From assembly GCA_000701625.1 (NCBI GenBank), contig JNJK01000002.1:248001-312000 (forward strand): a stretch of DNA of 64,000 bases. Reading direction: 5' to 3'. Shown piece by piece: positions 43,720-55,145 of this stretch. A program made the position numbers and the translations under genes. Source of the stretch: Lachnospiraceae bacterium MC2017. GTDB taxonomy: Bacteria; Bacillota; Clostridia; Lachnospirales; Lachnospiraceae. Each line of letters begins with the position of its first letter. Within the stretch, counting starts at the first letter, position 1. The notes beneath the pieces are model-generated. The model worked only from the letters and a program-made list of their open reading frames with translations. It was not told where the DNA came from and searched no databases.

Positions 43720-44836
43720 TGATCTAAAAAACGGAATCACAAATGCAAAACTTCCTGATATCTACATAAGCGCGCCGGGAATAATCCACGATGCCGGAAA
43801 ACACATAAAGAAATACGGAAAAAAGCTGCTGATAATAGGAAGTTCTACCGCTTTATCCAAAACAAAAGAAATATTAAAAGAAGTCTTTGATAAAGAAGGT
43901 CTTCAATACGAGTTTGAGGAGTTCTCAGGTTATCCTACTGAAAAACAGTTTCAGCATTATGCCGATCGTGCAAAAGAGATCCGGGCTGATGTCCTTGTAG
44001 GCGTCGGAGGGGGACGGGTTCTAGATACTACAAAAGCAGCAGGCGATATATTATCACTTCCTGTAGTCTCCATCCCGACGATCGCTGCTACCTGCGCTGC
44101 ATGGGCCGCTGTAACAATAGTATATAACGATCAGGGAGCTGTGACAGGCGCCAGAAATAACGCCCATACACCAAGAGCGATAATCGCCGACACTTCCATA
44201 ATCCTTGATGCACCTGCGCGCTACATTCATGCCGGTATCATTGATACTCTTGCAAAATGGTATGAAACCGCTCCTAACCTGTCTTATGCACCTGATGATA
44301 TTACATTACAGGTAAAAAGTTCTGTTGCAGAGATTGCCTATAAGACACTGACAACTGATTTTGAAGAAGCACTAAGCGATATCGAGGCTCATAAAGTCAC
44401 AGAAAAAACGCAGGCGATCGTCGATGCGATCATTTATCTCGCAGGACTTGTAGGAAGCTTAAATGGCGTGAATTTCTACGGAGGCGCAGCCCACACCTTT
44501 TACAATGAAGTCACCTCTATATCTGAAACACGTGATTACCTGCATGGAGAACGTGTCTCCTTTGGATTATTGCTTCAATTTGTACTCGAAAAATGGAGCC
44601 GTGAGAAATATGAAGCAGAACTTCCTTTCTTTGCAAAGCTAAAGCAGCCTCTTCGACTAAAAGATATCGGTATCACAGAGCACATTGACAGATCTGTAAA
44701 AACACTTGGCGATAAGATTGCTTCCGGGCTGGATTTTGCATGGTTCCTTCCGGAGAAATATACTCCTGAACAGGTTACAGCAGCAATCCTTGAAGCAGAC
44801 CGTATCGGAACTGAATTTCTGGAGGCGTACACATGA
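43709..44836 (+). CDS. Iron-containing alcohol dehydrogenase-family enzyme (GldA-like)
   Basis: 375 residues of the glycerol-dehydrogenase/Fe-ADH fold. NAD(P) binding is seen in LVGVGGGRVLDTTKAAG (about 95-111). Candidate metal ligands include Asp/His in YIHAGIIDTLAKWYE, the His in YGGAAHTFYNE and the His in DYLHGERVSFG. Family members reduce or oxidise small alcohols, hydroxyketones or polyol phosphates. Within the nitrogenase-like cluster it presumably processes the substrate or product. The specific reaction is unknown. Its end overlaps the aminotransferase start by 4 bases. Confidence 0.85.
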   Translation: MSFNDLKNGITNAKLPDIYISAPGIIHDAGKHIKKYGKKLLIIGSSTALSKTKEILKEVFDKEGLQYEFEEFSGYPTEKQFQHYADRAKEIRADVLVGVGGGRVLDTTKAAGDILSLPVVSIPTIAATCAAWAAVTIVYNDQGAVTGARNNAHTPRAIIADTSIILDAPARYIHAGIIDTLAKWYETAPNLSYAPDDITLQVKSSVAEIAYKTLTTDFEEALSDIEAHKVTEKTQAIVDAIIYLAGLVGSLNGVNFYGGAAHTFYNEVTSISETRDYLHGERVSFGLLLQFVLEKWSREKYEAELPFFAKLKQPLRLKDIGITEHIDRSVKTLGDKIASGLDFAWFLPEKYTPEQVTAAILEADRIGTEFLEAYT

Positions 44837-45936
44837 GCATAGCGTATAGAGAAGCCCTTGAAAGTTCAGTTCCATACGTTCCTGCCAGAACAGTTCGTTC
44901 ATTAAAGGAGGAACTGCACGTCGATAAGATCATAAAACTCGCCGGAAACGAAAATAACCTCGGTTCATCACCTTCGATCATTGACGCTTTGTTAAATTAC
45001 CGGGATGAATACAGTAGGTATCCGGACTTTGCAAATACAGAACTTCTTATACGACTCACAAAAGCCCTGAATGTCAAAGACGATCAGCTGATCTTTGGAA
45101 ATGGTTCCTTTGAATTGATCACGATCATTGCCAATACTTATCTAAATGCCGGAGATGAGAGCATTTACGCGGAACCAAGTTTTGGATGGTACAAAAATGT
45201 GACCCTGCAGGCAGGAGCTATACCTGTTGCCGTACCGGTTAATAACGATCATGCCGTAGATCTCGATAAGATACTTCAGGCTATAACAGGCCGCACAAAA
45301 ATAATCTGGATCTGCAATCCAAATAACCCGACAGGAACAGCCTTGAATCAAAAGGAACTCACCTCTTTTCTTAGTAAAGTTCCCGACCACATCCTCGTAG
45401 TTCTGGACGAAGCATATATAGACTTCTATGCCGGAAGTGACCGACCGGATACGACTGCACTTATACAAAAATATGACAATCTAATAAGCCTCAGGACCTT
45501 TTCCAAGCTTTACGGTCTGGCTTCATTAAGACTTGGCTACGGAATATCCAATCCCACTATCATACGTGACCTTCACCGTGTTAAAACACCCGGAAATGTC
45601 AACGCGGCGGCACAGGTTGCCGGAGCTGCAGCTCTCGACGATCATGAATTCACTGCAAAAGTATTGGAAAATAACCGTTCAGGATTGGCACTTTACTATG
45701 ACACTCTTGAGGATCTCGGTCTTGAGTATATCCCATCCAACGGAAACTTCATCATGATAAACACAGGTCTCGACAGCGATCAGGTTGTCTCAGAATATCT
45801 GAAACACGGAATTCTTCTAAGAGGCGGAAATGAATTTGGTATGCCCGGATGGCTGCGAATAACAATAGGTACAGAGGAAGAAAATAAGCTGGTTCTTGAA
45901 ATTCTTAAAGAAATAATTAAAACCGGCCCAAAATAA
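44833..45936 (+). CDS. HisC-like class I/II aminotransferase
   Basis: 367 residues of PLP fold type I. It has LAGNENNLGSSPSI near the N-terminus, NPNNPTG (about 159-165), the acidic cofactor contact in VVLDEAYIDFY, and the Schiff-base Lys in RTFSKLYGLASLRLGYG. It resembles histidinol-phosphate aminotransferase. With no other his genes nearby and its tight linkage to the dehydrogenase and DK-like genes, I think it acts on a product or substrate of this pathway rather than in histidine synthesis. Confidence 0.87.
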   Translation: MSIAYREALESSVPYVPARTVRSLKEELHVDKIIKLAGNENNLGSSPSIIDALLNYRDEYSRYPDFANTELLIRLTKALNVKDDQLIFGNGSFELITIIANTYLNAGDESIYAEPSFGWYKNVTLQAGAIPVAVPVNNDHAVDLDKILQAITGRTKIIWICNPNNPTGTALNQKELTSFLSKVPDHILVVLDEAYIDFYAGSDRPDTTALIQKYDNLISLRTFSKLYGLASLRLGYGISNPTIIRDLHRVKTPGNVNAAAQVAGAAALDDHEFTAKVLENNRSGLALYYDTLEDLGLEYIPSNGNFIMINTGLDSDQVVSEYLKHGILLRGGNEFGMPGWLRITIGTEEENKLVLEILKEIIKTGPK

Positions 45937-45950
45937 AAGAGAGGTACAAA

Positions 45951-47426
45951 ATGAGCGGATCTGCACTTGCTCCCAAAAAGAAATACGACGGTATACGAGA
46001 ACACCGTCCTGAAACTTACAATGATTACGGTGCCGGAAGCCGGTTTCTCGAAGAAGGCTTTCGAAAAAAATGTCTGAAAAACGCTGACCGCAGCTTTGCG
46101 CAAGGTCTGCAGTGTCAGCAGATCAACAGCATCAATGCTCTTCAATCAATCGAAGATTCCGTATTTATATCACACTCACCACAAGGCTGCGTTGGCTGCG
46201 CTGCCCTTGGCACCATGCAGTACCGCATAGGTCAGGCACATCGAGGTATCCGAGGAAACCGTACACCAAAGGTGATCGTTACAAATCTCGATCAGAAAGA
46301 TATCATTCTCGGCGGTGAGAAAAAATTACGCGAAGCAGTTCACGCAGCAGAAGACCGATATCATCCCAAGCTGATCTTTGTCTTTACTTCCTGTGCATCA
46401 GGTATCATCGGTGACGACATAGATATGATCCTCGATGAACTGCAGGATGAAATAAACGCCAGACTTGTTCCTATACATTGTGAAGGCTTTAAATCAAAGG
46501 TCTGCGGATCAGGATTTGACGCAGCGTTTATCGCCATCGGAAAGTATCTGCTTGATAAGGAAAAACGTCCCACCCAAAAAGGTCTCATAAACCTGTTCGC
46601 TCCGGTATCCATAAGTTATAAGGATCAGCTGGAAATCGAACGCATGCTGAACCAGATAGGAATCACCTGTAACTACATCCCGTTCTACAGCTCTCTTGAT
46701 AAGATTCAAAATATCACCGCTGCCGAAGCCTCCACTGCTGTATGTAAGGTCTTTGCAGACGAATTCATGAAGCAGCTCTATGAAGACTATGGCATCCCAT
46801 ACTCACACACTGTAATGCCAATAGGTATGCGAAATACCGATAAATGGCTTCGCGGCGTAGCAAAGATTTTTCATAAAGAAGCAGAAGTAGAAGCAGTGAT
46901 CGCCTCCGAGCATAAGCGTATCGAACCTGAAGTCGAGAAAATAAGAGCGCGCCTCGAAGGAAAAAGAGTATTTATCTGCGGCGGTACAGGGCGATCTTTT
47001 GCAGCTGCGGCACTGATAGACGATTACGGCATGAAACTTATAGGTCTGGAAACACCGACCTACGATATCGATGCTCAGACAGATATAGAATACTTGAACG
47101 GTATTCACGGCAATTTCGTTGTCGATATTGCAAATATGCAGCCTTTTGAGCAGGTAAATCTCTTAAACAGACTGAAACCTGATGTTTTCATCGGTGTTCC
47201 GGAATGGGCGGCAAAACTTGGTCTGCCTACCACCCATGTCCTTGATATGAAACGTCCCACTTTCGGTTATGACGGACTGCTCTACCTCGGAAATAAGATT
47301 GCAGACCAGCTGGAAAATCCGGGATTTAATAAGAAGCTTGCATCCCATAGTAAGCTTCCTTACAAAGCATCATGGTATGAAACAGATCCGTTTAAGTTTA
47401 TAGATAACAGCGTATGGAAAGACTAG
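45951..47426 (+). CDS. Nitrogenase-like component 1 alpha (NifD-like) subunit
   Basis: 491 residues with AGAGAGG upstream. P-cluster cysteines match NifD by spacing: Cys55, Cys80 (SPQGC) and Cys148 (TSCASGIIGDD). The two FeMo-cofactor ligands are also present: Cys265 (ASTAVC, 15 residues before YGIPY, as Cys275 of Azotobacter NifD) and His429 (LPTTHV, 10 before GYDG, as His442). Residues equivalent to NifD Gln191 and His195 are Cys185 and Phe189, so N2 reduction as in classical nitrogenase is unlikely. It should form the catalytic tetramer with the K-like subunit. Confidence 0.88.
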   Translation: MSGSALAPKKKYDGIREHRPETYNDYGAGSRFLEEGFRKKCLKNADRSFAQGLQCQQINSINALQSIEDSVFISHSPQGCVGCAALGTMQYRIGQAHRGIRGNRTPKVIVTNLDQKDIILGGEKKLREAVHAAEDRYHPKLIFVFTSCASGIIGDDIDMILDELQDEINARLVPIHCEGFKSKVCGSGFDAAFIAIGKYLLDKEKRPTQKGLINLFAPVSISYKDQLEIERMLNQIGITCNYIPFYSSLDKIQNITAAEASTAVCKVFADEFMKQLYEDYGIPYSHTVMPIGMRNTDKWLRGVAKIFHKEAEVEAVIASEHKRIEPEVEKIRARLEGKRVFICGGTGRSFAAAALIDDYGMKLIGLETPTYDIDAQTDIEYLNGIHGNFVVDIANMQPFEQVNLLNRLKPDVFIGVPEWAAKLGLPTTHVLDMKRPTFGYDGLLYLGNKIADQLENPGFNKKLASHSKLPYKASWYETDPFKFIDNSVWKD

Positions 47427-47439
47427 GAGGAATCAAGAA

Positions 47440-49576
<2,137 letters not shown>

Positions 49577-49585
49577 GGAGACTCT

Positions 49586-50395
49586 ATGAGCAATCAGATA
49601 GAAACAAAGTTTGGTCTTTTAGAACCAAGTCACACAATGGATGGCAGAAAAAGAGACCGCAAGGCTGTAGAATACTATGAATCCGGCACCCTTAAAAATA
49701 TCTATCTTGAAAATGCTATAGAAATCGACACCCCGGTCGGAGCCGTAAGTGCAGAATTTCTGACCTTCTATGAAGGAGGAAATCTGCACCGTGTCTTTCC
49801 GCTTTTCGGAAAGATCACCGGTTACTGGACGGAGGACGACGAATATAGTCTGGCGCAGGAAGTTGATATCGTACTTCCAACCGGAAGTACTGTGACCTGC
49901 AAACCTCTATGCCTCTGTTTCTATCCGTCCGGCTCATTAAAAAGTCTCACCATATGGCAGAGAAGTCCCCTAAAGATCGATACTCCTATAGGGCCTATTA
50001 CCACTATTCTCGGTGCTTCATTTTATGAGAGCGGCGAGCTGGAGTCCATAGAACCGCTTATAGGCACAAAGATTCAGACGTCTATCGGCTCAGCCACGCT
50101 CTATGACCCTGACTCATTTCCCTTAAACGCTGATAATAATTCTCTGAAATTTGATAAATCAGGAAATCTGATCGAATTATCAACTATCCATGATCATCTT
50201 TTGATACTTAAACAGGACAAGATCGTTGATGTCATCAATCCTCCGGAAACTACTTCCATGTTCTTTGAACCGGTTAAAGTCCTCCATCCACTGAGAATAA
50301 GATTCTGCCCAAACGAAATCTCTCTTTCAACAGGTTCCGGAGAAAGAAAATATTCTTTAAGAGAATTTACTGTAAAGCTTCAGCGCTTCACATAA
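49586..50395 (+). CDS. MORN-like repeat protein at the end of the nitrogenase-like cluster
   Basis: 269 residues with AAGGAG, 9 bases after the nifH-like gene. Not recognised as a named protein. At least five degenerate beta-hairpin repeats of the form FY-E/P-SG-x-LKS (YYESG at 30, FYEGG at 61, FYPSG at 112, FYESG at 146, FDKSG at 189) resemble the MORN-repeat-variant fold, interleaved with DTPIG-type segments. No signal or membrane span. Being the last gene of the cluster it may be a scaffold or accessory protein for the enzyme; this is inferred from position only. Confidence 0.7.
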   Translation: MSNQIETKFGLLEPSHTMDGRKRDRKAVEYYESGTLKNIYLENAIEIDTPVGAVSAEFLTFYEGGNLHRVFPLFGKITGYWTEDDEYSLAQEVDIVLPTGSTVTCKPLCLCFYPSGSLKSLTIWQRSPLKIDTPIGPITTILGASFYESGELESIEPLIGTKIQTSIGSATLYDPDSFPLNADNNSLKFDKSGNLIELSTIHDHLLILKQDKIVDVINPPETTSMFFEPVKVLHPLRIRFCPNEISLSTGSGERKYSLREFTVKLQRFT

Positions 50396-50936
50396 CCGGC
50401 ATCACTCCGCTATCCAAAACTTTTTCACCCTCCAGAACCTCATAAATTATGCCCTGTTTATACGGACCTCTGCCCCATCGTCCTTTTAACTTATATGTCT
50501 TATTGTAGCTTCTGCCATCCTCCGCTATGAAAGAACGTACATATGTGGAGACCCCGGCATTTTTTCCACCCGACGTCGTGTAGTAATCTGTGATGGTAAT
50601 ATGACTGATCCTTACATTTCCGGAATGGATTGAATCCAGCATCTTTTTTCTTTTTGTTGGTTCCGCTATGATAAAACAATGTGCTGCGAAAAAAAATATC
50701 AGGATCATCCCAAGTAATGCGAATGATAAAAGGACTCCCAGAAAAATGCCTTTTCCTGAGGCGGATACTGCCTGTGAAACAACTGCAGCAAGCATCCGTA
50801 AAACGATCAATCCCAAAATAACAAACCCGGATCCAACAAACCTCATCATCCACACCGGACGATACCAGATTCTTAACACATTACAGATATATTCATTTTC
50901 TGCTGAATTCGGATTTTCTCCTAAATATCTAAGCAT
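50388..50936 (-). CDS. Hypothetical membrane protein
   Basis: 182 residues on the minus strand; its end overlaps the preceding plus-strand gene by 8 bases (convergent). Two hydrophobic segments (about 33-56 and 67-92) are followed by a cytosolic or outer part rich in Tyr/Lys/Gly (GRSYNKTYKLKGRWGRGPYKQG). No known domain is recognised. It seems independent of the nitrogenase-like cluster. Confidence 0.65.
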   Translation of the reverse strand: MLRYLGENPNSAENEYICNVLRIWYRPVWMMRFVGSGFVILGLIVLRMLAAVVSQAVSASGKGIFLGVLLSFALLGMILIFFFAAHCFIIAEPTKRKKMLDSIHSGNVRISHITITDYYTTSGGKNAGVSTYVRSFIAEDGRSYNKTYKLKGRWGRGPYKQGIIYEVLEGEKVLDSGVMPVM

Positions 50937-51119
50937 ACACGCCTTCTTTATTCGTCAAAATACATTTTTAATAATGCCATATTTCTCAGTATATCACGTT
51001 CTTTTCTTCCTCCTATCCTGCTCAGGCAACTTATTCCTTAAGATTTAATTAACCTGTTCCTATTGTGCAGTATGGTATCATAATGCTAAAAAGTAATATG
51101 AGGATCGTGTTTTTTAATT

Positions 51120-52013
51120 ATGAAGATTTTCTACCATCTGCCCGGATTATTTGATTTTTTTGAACTATATAAAGTTTTTCTGCCTCTTTTTAGAGAACAT
51201 AGGGAATACTTTTATGATTGGTGTGAGATAGGATCTATATACGGTGCTCCCATGAGCTGTATCTGGGGTGGAGGACGTGTTGGATTTGGTGAGGCAGCCC
51301 CTTCAGATGTCGCCTCTTTAATGAATGAATATAATATATCCACCAGACTTACATTTAGTAATTCTCTGATCAGAGAAGAACACCTCTCTGACAGATATTG
51401 CAATAAATTATGCGCACTATTTGAAAAAAGCAGCAATACTCAAAGTGGAATCATTATCCACTCCGATCTGCTGCTTAATTTCCTCATAAATAAATATCCT
51501 GATTTTTACTTTGTTTCGTCAACTACAAAAGTTATAACAGACTTCGATCAGTTCAGGACAGAACTTGACCGAAGCGAGTTTCGCTATGTTGTGCCCGATT
51601 TCCGGCTCAACAAAGAATTATCAAAATTAACTGCTTTGCCCGCTGCCCTTAAGGACAAAGTTGAATTTTTATGCAATGAATGCTGCTGGTATGGCTGCTA
51701 CGACCGCAAAAACTGCTACGAAAATGTCAGCAGAAAAAGTCTCGGCGAAAACTGCCCTGACCATATCTGCGTTTCACCCACCGCAAGCCGGGGGTATCGT
51801 TTTTCTGACGCAATGAAAAATCCCGGATTCATCGGTATAGAAGATATTAAAAATATCTATGCTCCTGCCGGTTTTTCCAATTTTAAGATCGAGGGGCGAG
51901 GCTTAGGCAGCGCCATCATCCTTGAATTTCTGCTCTACTACATGACCAAACCGGAATATCAGCTAAAAGTCCGTGAAGAAATATATCTGGACAGTATGCT
52001 GGATTTATTTTAG
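51120..52013 (+). CDS. U32-peptidase-like Fe-S protein of unknown function
   Basis: 297 residues. The sequence (MKIFYHLPGLFDFFELYKVFLPLF; IGSIYGAPMSCIWGGGRVGF) fits a group common in gut Clostridia that resembles the U32 peptidase family, including the end motif FKIEGRGLGSAI. Four clustered cysteines (CNECCWYGCYDRKNC, about 187-201) could bind an iron-sulfur cluster, as in U32-related hydroxylation proteins. No enzyme activity can be assigned. The start is preceded by weak ribosome-site sequence (TATGAGGATC). Its end overlaps hydE by 9 bases (convergent). Confidence 0.65.
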   Translation: MKIFYHLPGLFDFFELYKVFLPLFREHREYFYDWCEIGSIYGAPMSCIWGGGRVGFGEAAPSDVASLMNEYNISTRLTFSNSLIREEHLSDRYCNKLCALFEKSSNTQSGIIIHSDLLLNFLINKYPDFYFVSSTTKVITDFDQFRTELDRSEFRYVVPDFRLNKELSKLTALPAALKDKVEFLCNECCWYGCYDRKNCYENVSRKSLGENCPDHICVSPTASRGYRFSDAMKNPGFIGIEDIKNIYAPAGFSNFKIEGRGLGSAIILEFLLYYMTKPEYQLKVREEIYLDSMLDLF

Positions 52014-53087
52014 CCCGGCTCTTATATGATCTCCCCGGCTTACCACCACCTGATACCCAGTCTTTGATACTTTCAAAGTCATACACCGGATACACTCCGC
52101 AGCCTCATCTCCGGTGCAGATCTTGTTATCGTACAACAGATATTTATCACGTACATTCTTCGGAGACAGGTTTGGCATCACGACATTTGCTCCGGCAGAA
52201 ATGCCCTTTTCCCGTCCAAATGGATCGATCGTCCCAAGCGCCGTTGTAGCCGGAAGCAGTACCTCCGGTAAGATCAGACGAACAACTGATAGCAGGCGGA
52301 GTGTCAATTCTGCCGATCCCGGCTGATAATCTGCGTATTCTGTATCGTGATGAGGAATAAACGGGCCGATCCCAACCATCTCAGGCTTAAATTCCTGTAA
52401 AAATCGAAGATCTTTTATCAGATGTTCTATTGTTTGATAAGGCGAACCGACCATCATACCGCATCCCACCTGATAACCGATATCTCTCAGATCTCGAAGG
52501 CATTGCATCCGGTGCTCATATGACATATTTCCCGGATGGAGCTTTTCATAATGGCTCTTGTCGGCAGTTTCATGGCGGAGCAGATACCTTTCTGCTCCGG
52601 CTTCAAAAAATCTCTGATAACTTTCTTTTTCCTTTTCTCCAATAGATAATGTAACCGCTGCATCAGGATGATGCTCTTTTATCCTACGTATGATGGCAAC
52701 GATCCTATCATCTGTGAAATATGGATCTTCTCCACCCTGAAGTACAAAAGTGCGAAATCCAAGCTCATATCCCTTATCGCTGCATGAAATGATATCTTCT
52801 TCACTCAGGCGATATCTGACAGCGTTCTTATTTTCCCCACGGATTCCGCAATATCTGCAATTATTTTTGCAGTAGTTTGTAAACTCTATCAATCCCCGGA
52901 TATAAACATCTTTGCCGTAAATCTGCTCCCGAACTGACCTTGCTTTTTCAGTTAGATAACTGTCAAAGTCAGGATCATCACACAAAAGAACAGCAGAAAA
53001 CTCCTCATCCGACAGATTTTGTTCTGATTCAAGTTTATCTACCAAGTCACGGCAATAGCCAGGACTTCTCGATCCAATCTCTGTCAT
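52005..53087 (-). CDS. hydE: [FeFe]-hydrogenase H-cluster radical SAM maturase HydE
   Basis: 360 residues. The radical SAM motif is CKNNCRYCGIRG (C-x3-C-x2-C, about 63-70), followed by VLQGGEDPYF and the HydE stretch LSIGEKEKESYQRFFEAGAERYLLRHETA. The C-terminus has cysteines in EAAECIRCM. It helps build the diiron subcluster of [FeFe]-hydrogenase. hydF/hydG and hydrogenase genes are not adjacent. The last 182 bases are repeated at 60630-60811. Confidence 0.92.
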   Translation of the reverse strand: MTEIGSRSPGYCRDLVDKLESEQNLSDEEFSAVLLCDDPDFDSYLTEKARSVREQIYGKDVYIRGLIEFTNYCKNNCRYCGIRGENKNAVRYRLSEEDIISCSDKGYELGFRTFVLQGGEDPYFTDDRIVAIIRRIKEHHPDAAVTLSIGEKEKESYQRFFEAGAERYLLRHETADKSHYEKLHPGNMSYEHRMQCLRDLRDIGYQVGCGMMVGSPYQTIEHLIKDLRFLQEFKPEMVGIGPFIPHHDTEYADYQPGSAELTLRLLSVVRLILPEVLLPATTALGTIDPFGREKGISAGANVVMPNLSPKNVRDKYLLYDNKICTGDEAAECIRCMTLKVSKTGYQVVVSRGDHIRAGLK

Positions 53088-53142
53088 CGTTCAATCTCCC
53101 ATATACTTTAAGTCATTAAATAGCCATTTTTACACAGTATTT

Positions 53143-55113
53143 TCACATGTCAAACTCCTCTAGCGGAAGTTCAATGTCTATAAATCCTGAAGCAAACGGA
53201 CCCATATCGTATGGTGCAAAGGAATATGTTACGCAGTCTTCTTTGAAAAATACTATGCCGTTGAGATTGACATAATCGTATGCGGTATCATAAGCTTCAT
53301 CAGCATCCGTCGCGAAGTATTTATACCCATCCTGCGTTTCTAAGTAATCTTCCCTTGTCTTTTCAGCTACGAGTTTCTTAAATTCTTCCTCTGATCCCGA
53401 ATAAAAGTCCTTCGTTTCCATACGCTTTCCTGTCTGCAGGTCAAATATATACTGCTCCTTACCCGGCATGCCATGAGCACCTCCGCCATACCAATATGAA
53501 CTATAATCAACTGTAAGGTATCTGTCTTTCAGGATATTTACATCTTCCACATAGTATTCATTTGTCTCGCAGTACTGCTCAGGATACTCCTGGTGCTCTT
53601 CGCACGTAGACTCTCCCATTACACTATCTTCTAAAGCTCTGTCTAACCTGCCCTTAAATTCATCCTGAATAAAAGTATTGATCTCATCAGCATGATCTGA
53701 ATATTTGCTATCAAGTGTAAAGAACTCCGCATAGACCTTATACAGGCTTGTTCCGCACTTAGGGCATTTTTTTGTTTCAGAATTAAAAGATATCTTTCCG
53801 TAGTTATATGCTTTTATCTCTTTTATCTCATAATCCAAGACTTGTGTATCGCCTGATAAAAGGTCGTATCTACTCCATTTGAGCGAACTATCAGATAAAC
53901 TCTGATAGAATAGGTTGTCTCCGAAAATGCAGGCAATCTCTGTATTTCTTTCAGATAACGGAATATTTCCCTTGGTAAAGATATTTTTCAGATCACCTGA
54001 CTTAAAGTCATAATCATATACATCAATCGCATTTGATCCAAAGTCTTCCGATTCCGATACAAATCGGCATCCATCGGCGCTCATTTCCACATATCCGACA
54101 TTTTTAATGTCTATAGGCGTTGAAAATTTCTTTTCAAAACTATAGAGATTGTATTCTGTCTCACGACTATTCTCGGGCGTAATTCCATAGATCATCCAAT
54201 TTTTATCGTATGCATAGACAGTTGCACTACCTCCTGTATTCAGCATATCGAGATCATATTTATCTCCCTTGGAATCAATAACACAGTAACCACTCCCGGT
54301 TTCACCAACTTTATGCGCAACAACAAAGCCTATATTGTCCATAGCTCTTTTCAAGCTAAAGCAATGACTGGAATCGAAAGCTCCATATCCGATGTTTGCA
54401 TGAGTTTCTTCAAGAGAATACTGAGCAAAGTAAGGCTCCAGGCTGTCATAGTGGTTTTCTTCAACTTCATAACCTGAGCCATCTTCTTTTTTTGAAACCA
54501 CATATTCTTCAAAGTCCAGAGTATCATCGTCAGAAGACTTGTATTTATAAACACCTATGTATGCTTTTCCTTCATACACATCGATATACTGAACGCTATA
54601 TTTTGTCTCCAGCAGGGCTTCTGCCTCACCTGTTCCCAGGTCAACGGCATATACGGTTGATTCGGTGCCATCGTAGGGATTAATATACACAAAAACAACA
54701 TCCCCGCTCACGGCCTCTACCATGTAACCATTAATATCTTCTTTTGTGTCAGCAATCTTTTTTATAGCATCATTTACTTCTGACAGAGAGATTTCTCTAA
54801 CTTTATTCCCTTTATCATCAACAGTATAAATCGTGTCCGCATCATAAGCGTAGGGAAGCATAAAATCATGCGCGAACCCTTCTTCATTGTTCTCCTCGGT
54901 TGACGCTTCCTCTGTTTCATCCTGATCCTCCCGGGATTCGGCTTCCTCTGCTTCATCCTGATCCTCCCAGGATTCATCTTCCTCACTATTTCTCAGTATC
55001 TTCTCCTTCACGTTTTCCGCGCTATCCGATACCAACTGGGTTAATGATCCACAACCGGTAGTTCCCCCCGCAAGCATCACGCTCATTAGGATTAGTAATA
55101 CTCTTTTTTTCAT
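53143..55113 (-). CDS. Secreted lipoprotein with C-terminal DUF3298 (RsiV-like) domain
   Basis: 656 residues from the ATG at 55113 (MKKRVLLILM), chosen because the longer frame would overlap the next gene and lacks a ribosome site. The signal peptide leads to a lipobox near GTTGC. A very acidic low-complexity segment (about 35-80) contains a 12-residue repeat (EDQDEAEEA/EDQDETEEA). The middle is beta-rich and propeller-like, with a zinc-type CPKCG. The last 200 residues carry the YGGGAHG motif of DUF3298, found in anti-sigma factor RsiV. It is extracellular; function unknown. Confidence 0.75.
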   Translation of the reverse strand: MKKRVLLILMSVMLAGGTTGCGSLTQLVSDSAENVKEKILRNSEEDESWEDQDEAEEAESREDQDETEEASTEENNEEGFAHDFMLPYAYDADTIYTVDDKGNKVREISLSEVNDAIKKIADTKEDINGYMVEAVSGDVVFVYINPYDGTESTVYAVDLGTGEAEALLETKYSVQYIDVYEGKAYIGVYKYKSSDDDTLDFEEYVVSKKEDGSGYEVEENHYDSLEPYFAQYSLEETHANIGYGAFDSSHCFSLKRAMDNIGFVVAHKVGETGSGYCVIDSKGDKYDLDMLNTGGSATVYAYDKNWMIYGITPENSRETEYNLYSFEKKFSTPIDIKNVGYVEMSADGCRFVSESEDFGSNAIDVYDYDFKSGDLKNIFTKGNIPLSERNTEIACIFGDNLFYQSLSDSSLKWSRYDLLSGDTQVLDYEIKEIKAYNYGKISFNSETKKCPKCGTSLYKVYAEFFTLDSKYSDHADEINTFIQDEFKGRLDRALEDSVMGESTCEEHQEYPEQYCETNEYYVEDVNILKDRYLTVDYSSYWYGGGAHGMPGKEQYIFDLQTGKRMETKDFYSGSEEEFKKLVAEKTREDYLETQDGYKYFATDADEAYDTAYDYVNLNGIVFFKEDCVTYSFAPYDMGPFASGFIDIELPLEEFDM

Positions 55114-55145
55114 GTCTCTCCTCCGCCTGGTTCTGATCAGATAAA

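Noticed and set aside
44833-45936. Histidine biosynthesis gene hisC
   Set aside because: No other his gene is nearby, and the gene overlaps the dehydrogenase of the nitrogenase-like cluster, so naming it hisC would mislead.
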